In this document: in pieces, positions 8,307 through 14,457 of the stretch | Position numbering within the stretch: the stretch's first letter is position 1 | Layout: the number at the start of each line of letters is the position of its first letter | Translations under genes and position numbers: made by a program | The notes under the pieces: generated by a model | What the model was told of the DNA's origin: nothing | What the model saw: the letters and a program-made list of their open reading frames with translations, nothing else | Database searches by the model: none | NCBI RefSeq assembly: GCF_028743715.1 | Contig: NZ_CP117996.1 | Location: 1,612,001 to 1,676,000 of the forward strand | Source: Microbacterium sp. Clip185 | Lineage (GTDB): Bacteria; Actinomycetota; Actinomycetes; Actinomycetales; Microbacteriaceae | Length of the DNA: 64,000 nucleotides | Direction of reading: 5' to 3'

Positions 8307-8911
8307 TGCAGTCGTCCTGCACAGTCCGATGTCGCACCCGCGCTCGAACCCGGCTCCCGCAACGCGGCCGGGATCTCTTGCCAGATGAGATCCTGGGCTT
8401 GCGAGAATGAGAAGCTGTCGCGGACCTCAGGGGTATCCACCTGCAGATCGCTGTCCGGCCCCGGCACGAATGGGTGCGCCACTGCTTGGTCATAGATCCG
8501 TTGCCCGATTCCGCTCCAGTCATGGCTTTTGACGAATGCAGCGAGTCGTTCATCCACGGTGGTCCGGTTCTCGGGCTCGCCGAAGTAGATCCCGTAACGG
8601 CAGCTCACCGTGATGCCGGTGTCGGTGGTATAGGTGATCGGGATCACGACGTCGAGATCAACAGGCGTGCCGTTGACGGAGAGCCCGAGCGGGAGCAGCC
8701 ACACGGCACCCGTCAGGATGGCGGCGCCGGCCAGCCCCAGGGGAAACAGGATCCTGCGACGTCGCCACCAGTGGCGGCGCGATGCGGGAGCGTCCGTGGA
8801 TACGGCGCGCGCGTCGGAGATCATCCCGTGCAGCAGCAGAGCAAGTGCGTCATCCGCGCGGCCTGCGAGAGGATCAGCGGATGCGAGTTCACGTTCTGTG
8901 TCGTGCGTCAC
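8303..8911 (-). CDS. Single-pass membrane protein, candidate anti-sigma or sensor
   Basis: A 202-residue protein with an Arg-rich stretch (WWRRRRILF) leading into one membrane helix at about residues 54-77, so the first 50 residues should be cytoplasmic and the last 120 outside. The outside part is rich in Asp/Thr and has two Cys. There is no HxxxCxxC zinc anti-sigma motif, so it is not a standard ZAS-type anti-sigma factor. The GTG start at 8911 is preceded by AAGGGAG. It lies upstream of, and overlaps, the ECF sigma gene, which argues for a role in controlling it, but this is inferred from position only. The gene order is unusual, since sigma genes usually come first. Confidence 0.6.
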   Translation of the reverse strand: MTHDTERELASADPLAGRADDALALLLHGMISDARAVSTDAPASRRHWWRRRRILFPLGLAGAAILTGAVWLLPLGLSVNGTPVDLDVVIPITYTTDTGITVSCRYGIYFGEPENRTTVDERLAAFVKSHDWSGIGQRIYDQAVAHPFVPGPDSDLQVDTPEVRDSFSFSQAQDLIWQEIPAALREPGSSAGATSDCAGRLH

Positions 8912-9080
8912 TGTGACTCCCTTACTACTCCTTGTCTGTAAGACATGTCGGGGAGGAGCCGAACCGTCTCACGCACGTTCTCCCTCACACGTAATGACAT
9001 AATGTGCATTATCGGTAATACGGCTTTGACGTCTGTCAGAGCGGGCGATGGCGCGCACAGCCGCACCATAGGCTGAAGAC
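8912..9080. promoter_or_regulatory. Divergent promoter region with two dyads (ECF operon / AEC transporter)
   Basis: This 169-base region is locally AT-richer than its surroundings. TGTCT-GTA-AGACA (8933-8945) lies just before the ribosome binding site of the membrane protein gene. A second dyad, ATAATG-TG-CATTAT (8999-9012), is flanked by TAAT repeats. On the right, TAGGCT (9069-9074) is 6 bases before the GTG of the AEC gene and should be its -10 element. The dyads could be operators; no regulator was identified. Confidence 0.5.
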
Positions 9081-9995
9081 GTGCTGCAGACGTTGACCGG
9101 GTTCGCTGTTGTCGGAACCGCGATCATCGCCGGTTACATCATCGGACGCGTCGACCTTCTGGGCCCGCACGCACGGCACGTGCTGAGCCGACTCACGTTC
9201 TACGTGCTGTCTCCGTTTCTGTTGTTCACTGTGCTCAGTCAAGCGGACATCACAACGCTGTTCTCCGCCTTGCTTCCGGTGTCCACGATCGCTGCTGCGG
9301 TGATCATCGGTCTGCAATGGATCCTCGCCCGTTTCGTCTGGCGGCGGAGCGTGGCGGACGCGACCATCTCCGCGCTGTCGGCCGGCCAGGTCAATTCCAA
9401 CAACATCGGGATCCCGCTGTCCCTGTACCTGCTGGGAAGCGCCGCGTACCCGGCACCGGTCATCCTGATGCAGCTGCTTCTTCTCACTCCTATCGCGCTC
9501 GCCATCCTGGACGCCGCCACCACCGGAACCAGATCGTTCTGGCGCGTGCTGGGACGGACCGCTCGCAATCCCATCGTGATCGGGTCGGCGCTCGGCACGC
9601 TCGTGTCGGTGGCCGGTATCAAGCTTCCGACGATCGTGTTGGAGCCGGCGCTGCTGATCGCGAACGCGTGTGTCCCTATCCTCCTGATCAGCTACGGCAT
9701 CTCGCTCCACGGGCAGCGAGTTCTCGCCGACGCCGGCAGGCGCGGTGAGGTACTCGTCGCGAGTGCGCTCAAACTGATCGCCATGCCCGCCGCGGCCTGG
9801 GCCGTGGCGACGCTTTTCGGTCTCTCGGCGCACGAAGTCTTGATCGTCACCGTGTTGGCGGCTCTGCCGACGGCGCAGAACGTCTTCAACTACGCGCAGC
9901 GCTACACCGTGGGCGAGACCGTCGCGCGCGACACGATCTTCCTCACGACGCTGGGAAGCGTGCCTGTGTTGTTGGGGATCGTGCTTCTGCTGTGA
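9081..9995 (+). CDS. AEC family transporter (auxin efflux carrier-like permease)
   Basis: A 304-residue integral membrane protein with about ten hydrophobic segments covering the whole length. Family markers are GQVNSNNIGIPLSLYLLG in the first repeat and ALPTAQNVFNYAQRY near the C-terminus, both characteristic of AEC carriers. In bacteria such proteins export or import small organic acids such as malate; the substrate here is unknown. The GTG start at 9081 has no Shine-Dalgarno but has TAGGCT exactly 6 bases upstream, so the mRNA is probably leaderless. It is divergent from the ECF sigma operon. Confidence 0.87.
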   Translation: MLQTLTGFAVVGTAIIAGYIIGRVDLLGPHARHVLSRLTFYVLSPFLLFTVLSQADITTLFSALLPVSTIAAAVIIGLQWILARFVWRRSVADATISALSAGQVNSNNIGIPLSLYLLGSAAYPAPVILMQLLLLTPIALAILDAATTGTRSFWRVLGRTARNPIVIGSALGTLVSVAGIKLPTIVLEPALLIANACVPILLISYGISLHGQRVLADAGRRGEVLVASALKLIAMPAAAWAVATLFGLSAHEVLIVTVLAALPTAQNVFNYAQRYTVGETVARDTIFLTTLGSVPVLLGIVLLL

Positions 9996-10084
9996 CCCGC
10001 TGAGTCCAGCGCCACTCCCCTACGGCTCATCGCCGCGCTACGGTGGGTTCGTACACTCAGCTTCTTTTCAGAAAAGAGCAGGAT

Positions 10085-10642
10085 ATGTCCGAGACTGTAA
10101 CCACCGGCGCCGATAAGACGCTCGTTAACGGCATCCGCACCGCCTTCGGCATCGGTGGCGCCATCGCCCTCATCGTCGGCATTCTTATCCTGGTGTGGCC
10201 GCTGAAGACGGCCGCCGTAGGAACAGCGATCATCGCCGTCTACGCCATCGCATCCGGGCTCGTATACGCGGGCCTCGGTATCTTCTCGAAAACCCTCGGC
10301 GGATGGTCCCGCGTGGGTCATATCGCTCTCGGCGTACTGTTCGTGGCCGCTGGAGTCATCGCACTGGCAAACCTCGGCGACACCACGGTGTTCCTCGCCA
10401 TTTTCGTCGGGGTGTTCATCGGCATCACCTGGATCGTCGAAGGTGTCGTCGCGCTCACGACCCTCGGCAACAGCGCCTCTCGGGGTTGGACCATCTTCTT
10501 CGCGGTGATGAGCCTCATCGCCGGCGTCATCCTCGTGTTCTCGCCGCTCTACGTGGCGCTGCTCTGGCTGTTCGTGGGCGCCTCGCTCGTCATCCTCGGC
10601 ATCATCCAGCTCGTGCGAGCCTTCACCTTCGGTCGCGCCTGA
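10085..10642 (+). CDS. HdeD/DUF308 family membrane protein
   Basis: A 185-residue protein with six predicted membrane helices arranged as three DUF308 hairpins (for example ALIVGILILVWPLKTAAVGT and IALGVLFVAAGVIALANLG). HdeD of E. coli is linked to acid resistance, but the function here is not known. ATG 10085 is preceded by AGAGCAGGA. A short inverted repeat TCTTTT-CAG-AAAAGA (10063-10077) partly covers the ribosome binding site. A TACACT hexamer at 10052-10057 could be its -10 element. It ends at a strong shared terminator. Confidence 0.85.
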   Translation: MSETVTTGADKTLVNGIRTAFGIGGAIALIVGILILVWPLKTAAVGTAIIAVYAIASGLVYAGLGIFSKTLGGWSRVGHIALGVLFVAAGVIALANLGDTTVFLAIFVGVFIGITWIVEGVVALTTLGNSASRGWTIFFAVMSLIAGVILVFSPLYVALLWLFVGASLVILGIIQLVRAFTFGRA

Positions 10643-10649
10643 AGACGCG

Positions 10650-10685
10650 AGAACGGCCCCGGATCCAAGGATCCGGGGCCGTTCT
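10650..10685. terminator. Bidirectional hairpin terminator
   Basis: A perfect inverted repeat of 17 bases per arm (10650-10666 and 10669-10685), built around GGATCC-AA-GGATCC and GGCCCC/GGGGCC, lies between the converging DUF308 and SDR genes. The outer bases AGAA/TTCT give only a weak U-run on either strand. Confidence 0.8.
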
Positions 10686-10691
10686 GCACGC

Positions 10692-11465
10692 TCACTCGGC
10701 GACGAAGGAGCTGGTCTCCCCCACGAGCCGCGTGTGATCGGCGGGGACCGGTTCCACGGCCGCGAGGGCCACCTCCGCCGCGAACTCGGACACGTTGTAG
10801 AGCTTGCCGGCATCCTCACGGCGCAGCGCGATGGCGCCGGGATTGGCGCGCTCCAGCAGCGTGGCGGTGATGGTGCCTTCGATCATGTCGCCCGAGACGA
10901 CGACGAACTCGACGCCGCGCTCGGTCAGAGCAGGGATGCGCTCTCGAAGCGCATCCTCGCCGGCACGCTTCGAGAGAGCGACCGGCTCGTACTCCGGCAT
11001 GGTCGGCGTCGTGTGGATGAAGTGCGCCTGGTGGCTCGTCACGAAGACGACGCGAGAACCCGCGCCGAGCAGAGGCAGCGCGGTCTCGAGTACGCGCACC
11101 TGCGCGTCACGGTTCAGCTGCAGCGCATAGTCCGCAGCCATGCCGCCCTCCATGCCGCCTGAGGCATTGAGTACCAGGATGTCGAGGGAGCCGAACGTCT
11201 GCTCCACCTCAGAGAACATGGCCTGGACGGATGCGGCGTCCGTCAGGTCCGCGCCGACCACGAGGACCTGCACGCCGAGCTCGCGCAGCTGCGTGGCGAG
11301 CTTCTCGGCACGAGGTGCCTTGTTGCGGAAATTGATGACGACATTCGCGCCTGCCTGCGCGAAGTAGCGCACGGTGTCGGCGCCGATGCCGCGCGACGAC
11401 CCGGTCACGAGGGCGGTCTTGCCGGCAAGGGAGCCGGCAGCGAGGGGGGTGAGCGAATCGGTCAC
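10692..11465 (-). CDS. Short-chain dehydrogenase/reductase, atypical active site
   Basis: A 257-residue SDR with a normal nucleotide-binding start (KTALVTGSSRGIGADT, a TGxxxGIG motif) and NASG in the fourth strand. The catalytic segment is unusual. A Ser is present in FVTSHQAHF, but where YxxxK is expected it reads PVALSK, with Val at the Tyr position; the nearest Tyr is seven residues before the Lys. The protein may therefore be non-catalytic or use another acid/base. The GTG at 11465 was chosen because AGGAG lies 5 bases before it. The GTG at 11471 overlaps that ribosome binding site. Confidence 0.82.
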   Translation of the reverse strand: MTDSLTPLAAGSLAGKTALVTGSSRGIGADTVRYFAQAGANVVINFRNKAPRAEKLATQLRELGVQVLVVGADLTDAASVQAMFSEVEQTFGSLDILVLNASGGMEGGMAADYALQLNRDAQVRVLETALPLLGAGSRVVFVTSHQAHFIHTTPTMPEYEPVALSKRAGEDALRERIPALTERGVEFVVVSGDMIEGTITATLLERANPGAIALRREDAGKLYNVSEFAAEVALAAVEPVPADHTRLVGETSSFVAE

Positions 11466-11579
11466 AGGCACTCCTGAGTCTGGTGCGAAGGGGCATCGCC
11501 GGGCGCCTCAACGGCGCAACACGGCGACACCCGACCCTACCAATCCGCGCTCTGCGTCGCGCGCGATAGCGTGGGCGCC

Positions 11580-12359
11580 GTGACGCATCCGTACCTGAGT
11601 CGCACGTCCACCCCCCGCGTGTTCGCGCACCGTGGTCTCGTGCCCGGCGACAGCGACGACGTGGCCGAGAACTCCTTCGCAGCGATCGCCGCCGCCCACG
11701 CCGCGGGCGCCGTCTATGTGGAGTCGGATTGTCACGTGACGCGTGACGGAGAGGTCGTCCTTTTCCATGATGAGGATCTTTCGCGGGTGGTCGGCGATCC
11801 GCGCCTGGTGCGCGATGTGACGCTCCGAGAGCTCGCGGATCTGATGGCAGACCGGGGCGGTCTTGCGAGCTTCGAACAAGCCCTGGAGAGCTTTCCCGAT
11901 GTGCGCTTCAACATCGATGTCAAAGCGGATGCGGCGGCCGAGCCTGCTGGACGTCTCGCTTCGAGCGCCGCGGAGCGCGTTCTGCTGACGAGCTTCTCGG
12001 AGCGTCGACGCCGCGCCGCCCTCGCCGCCGCAGCACGCGCCCGCTCCTCGCTCCTGCCTGCCACATCCGCAGGGGCGACGCTGGTCGCGCGCGCTGCTGC
12101 AGCCGCGCTCACCGGTTCTCGCGGGCTCATGCGTCGCACCCTGGACGGGATCGATGCGCTTCAGGTGCCGGAGTATCAGAACCGGATCCATCTCGTCACG
12201 CCGCGCTTTCTGCACGCTGTTCACGAGGCGGGTGTGGAGGTGCACGTCTGGACCGTCAACGACGCGGCTGACATGCGACGCCTGATCGATATGGGAGTCG
12301 ATGGCATCGTCACCGACCGCGCCGACCTCGCGCTGCGAATTCTCGGGCCTGATCGCTGA
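11580..12359 (+). CDS. Glycerophosphodiester phosphodiesterase family protein
   Basis: A 259-residue GDPD TIM-barrel enzyme that would release glycerol-3-phosphate from glycerophosphodiesters. The catalytic set is visible: AHRG near the start, EN, ESDCH in place of the usual ExDxH (Glu and Asp metal ligands, then His), and the HDEDLSR general-acid His. Later VWTVND and GVDGIVTDR are typical closing strands. No signal peptide is present, so it acts in the cytoplasm. The GTG at 11580 lies 7 bases after TAGCGT (11567-11572), consistent with a leaderless transcript; a GTG three codons earlier would overlap the hexamer. Confidence 0.88.
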   Translation: MTHPYLSRTSTPRVFAHRGLVPGDSDDVAENSFAAIAAAHAAGAVYVESDCHVTRDGEVVLFHDEDLSRVVGDPRLVRDVTLRELADLMADRGGLASFEQALESFPDVRFNIDVKADAAAEPAGRLASSAAERVLLTSFSERRRRAALAAAARARSSLLPATSAGATLVARAAAAALTGSRGLMRRTLDGIDALQVPEYQNRIHLVTPRFLHAVHEAGVEVHVWTVNDAADMRRLIDMGVDGIVTDRADLALRILGPDR

Positions 12360-12396
12360 AGATAGACTGTGAGTTCTGCTCCGTCATAGCCGCCTC

Positions 12397-12426
12397 GGAT
12401 GATCCTCCCAACTCGACGCGTTATAC
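12397..12426 (+). promoter_or_regulatory. Possible stress-sigma promoter of rbpA
   Basis: GGATG at 12397-12401 and GTTATA starting at 12420 are separated by 18 bases. This resembles the GGAAT-N18-GTT promoters of SigR/SigH/SigE-type factors, which are known to drive rbpA in other actinobacteria. One half is imperfect. The TTATAC overlap may also serve the primary sigma factor. Confidence 0.4.
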
Positions 12427-12459
12427 CGGGTAAGCACCACGCGACGAGAGGACCACACA

Positions 12460-12837
12460 ATGGCAGACCGCAGTCTTCGCGGCATCCGACTCGGCGCCCA
12501 GAGCCTACAGAGCGAAGAGGGCGTCGTTTTTCATGAGCGCACGCAGCAGACCTACGTCTGCAGCGTGTGTTCGAAAGAGACCACACTGACTTTCGCGGCA
12601 GACGCTGAGCCGCCGCAGACCTGGGAATGCCGCGCTTGCGGCGGAGAGGCGCTGCTGCGCGTGGGCGAGCAGACCGTCTCGGTCGACCACAGCGACGACA
12701 AGGCCGCTCGTACCCACTGGGACATGCTGCTCGAGCGTCGTACGATCCCGGAGCTCGAGGAGCTTCTCGAAGAGCGTCTCGCCTTCGTACGCGCCCGCCG
12801 CGGCGCCGGTGACGACGTCACCAAGAAGACCGCCTGA
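12460..12837 (+). CDS. rbpA: RNA polymerase-binding protein RbpA
   Basis: A 125-residue actinobacteria-specific transcription factor that binds the principal sigma factor and RNA polymerase and stabilises the open complex. It has the standard start MADRSLRGIRLGAQS, a zinc-ribbon with Cys34-x2-Cys37 and Cys57-x2-Cys60, and the C-terminal sigma-interaction helices (TIPELEELLEERLAFVR). The length is normal. An AGAGGA ribosome binding site precedes the ATG. It faces lnt tail to tail and shares a terminator with it; the same rbpA/lnt (ppm1) neighbourhood exists in M. tuberculosis. Confidence 0.96.
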   Translation: MADRSLRGIRLGAQSLQSEEGVVFHERTQQTYVCSVCSKETTLTFAADAEPPQTWECRACGGEALLRVGEQTVSVDHSDDKAARTHWDMLLERRTIPELEELLEERLAFVRARRGAGDDVTKKTA

Positions 12838-12844
12838 GCGCACT

Positions 12845-12886
12845 CGAAAGAACGGCGCCGCCCCTAGGGGCGGCGCCGTTCTTTCG
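12845..12886. terminator. 42-base perfect palindromic bidirectional terminator
   Basis: The 42 bases from 12845 to 12886 form a perfect palindrome (21 per arm, centre CCT/AGG at 12865-12866). They run CGAAAGAACGGCGCC inward and end CTTTCG, giving a short A/U run on both sides. It lies between rbpA and lnt and should serve both genes. Confidence 0.88.
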
Positions 12887-14419
12887 TCATGCGCGGTCTC
12901 TGCGCGGTGCTCGCAGTCTCGCCGCGACCCCGACGGCGAGGAGAACGATGAGACTCCCCCAGGCGAAGACGGCATGCAGCGCCGGCCCCACCAACATCGC
13001 AGCGGTCGTTCCGGTGCGCAGCGGTACCTCCGTCAGCATCGCGCCGGCGGTGTCGGCGGCGATGCCGTCGATGACCTCGCCCGTGGGCGCGATCACCTGA
13101 CTCGTGCCGACGGTGGAGATGTTCACGACGGCGCGCCCGGTCTCGATCGCACGCGCACGTGCGAACGCCAGCTGCTGGAGGTTCTCGTCGGTCCCACGGA
13201 AGTCCGCGTTGTTCGTCTGGTAGACGAAGACCTGGGCGCCGCCGTCGGAGGCCGCCCACACCACGTCGTCGTAGATCACGTCGAAGCAGATCGCCAGGCC
13301 GATCGGGGTATCGCCGAGCTCGACGACGGGTTCGGCGGTCCCGGGCGTGTACTCCCGCTGGATGAGGTTGATCAGGTCCGGGGCCAACGCCGCGAAGAAG
13401 GGCCGATCGGGAACGTACTCCCCGAATGGCACAGGATGGATCTTGTCGTAGGAGGCGACCACGCCTTTGCCGGACTCCCACAGCATCGACGTGTTGAAGT
13501 AACGGTCGCCGCGGGCGGTGGCGGCGTTGACGAGCAGGGGCGCCCCGATTCGATTCGACAGCGTGTCCAGCGTCGCGGCCGTGGTCCGGTTGGCCGTCGG
13601 GTCGGAATCGATGCCGCCCTCGGGCCACACGAGCAGATCCATGCGGTCGTCGGCTATCGCTTCAGTGGCTTTCAGCTGCGCATCGAGCAGCGCGCCCCGG
13701 GAGCGCTGGTCGAAGTAGCCCGCCGGGCCGTTACCCTGCACCGACCCGATGCGCAGCGTGCCGGCGGCGGTCGTGGCGAACGCCGGGGTGGCGAGAGCGA
13801 CCCCCGCGACGAGGACCACCGGGACGATCGTGCGCACATCGCGGAATCGGCGGGCCCTCACGTACTCGATCGCAGATGCGCACAGGAGCACCACGACGAA
13901 GCTCACCCCCGACATGCCGATCCACGACAGCAGCGGTGCGAACGGACCGTTCACCTGCGTCACGCCGACCCTCCCCCACGGAAAGCCGCCGTACGGGAAC
14001 GTGCCGACCCATTGTTCGCGCAGCACCCAGAGGCCCGCGACAAGCAGGGGCAGCACGATCAGGCGGGGCCATGTTCCCCGTAGCGCTCTGGGCACCCACC
14101 GATACGCCCAGGTGATGAGGATGGCTGCAGCACCGGTGAGGACGGCTTCCAGCACGGAGAGGGCGAGCCACGGTACGGGCCCCAGATAGCGCGCGGTGAA
14201 GGAGACGTTCACCAGGAAGAACGCGGCGCCGTACGCCGTCCCGACCAGGAATGCGCCACCGGCGCTGCGACCGATGAGTGAGACGAGCGCGAGGGGGATG
14301 GCGACGAACACCATCGGCCACCAGCTCAGCGCGGGGAAGGCCGTTGTCAGGGCGAGTCCGCCCATTACGGATGCCGGGACGGCGGCCCAGAGCGGAAGGA
14401 GGGCACGCTGTCTCGGCAC
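12887..14419 (-). CDS. lnt: Apolipoprotein N-acyltransferase
   Basis: A 510-residue integral membrane enzyme that adds the third acyl chain to lipoproteins. About six N-terminal membrane helices (residues 10-210) are followed by a nitrilase-type domain. The catalytic triad is visible: Glu267 in VWPEGG, Lys326 in SYDKIHPVPFGEYVP and Cys378 in GLAICFDVIYDD. A last membrane helix closes the protein (about 480-500). No polyprenol-phosphate-mannose synthase domain is fused, unlike Ppm1 of M. tuberculosis. GTG 14419 is preceded by CTGGAG. At least two lipoprotein substrates are encoded nearby (20067-20978 and 46691-47725). Confidence 0.92.
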   Translation of the reverse strand: MPRQRALLPLWAAVPASVMGGLALTTAFPALSWWPMVFVAIPLALVSLIGRSAGGAFLVGTAYGAAFFLVNVSFTARYLGPVPWLALSVLEAVLTGAAAILITWAYRWVPRALRGTWPRLIVLPLLVAGLWVLREQWVGTFPYGGFPWGRVGVTQVNGPFAPLLSWIGMSGVSFVVVLLCASAIEYVRARRFRDVRTIVPVVLVAGVALATPAFATTAAGTLRIGSVQGNGPAGYFDQRSRGALLDAQLKATEAIADDRMDLLVWPEGGIDSDPTANRTTAATLDTLSNRIGAPLLVNAATARGDRYFNTSMLWESGKGVVASYDKIHPVPFGEYVPDRPFFAALAPDLINLIQREYTPGTAEPVVELGDTPIGLAICFDVIYDDVVWAASDGGAQVFVYQTNNADFRGTDENLQQLAFARARAIETGRAVVNISTVGTSQVIAPTGEVIDGIAADTAGAMLTEVPLRTGTTAAMLVGPALHAVFAWGSLIVLLAVGVAARLRAPRRDRA

Positions 14420-14457
14420 GATCTCCAGCTTATGCGGATGCGGCTATGCGCCCGCCG

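Noticed and set aside
9036..9833. Minus-strand open frame opposite the AEC transporter
   Set aside because: Translation is rich in Arg, Gln and Asp without fold features; opposite a clear membrane protein gene.
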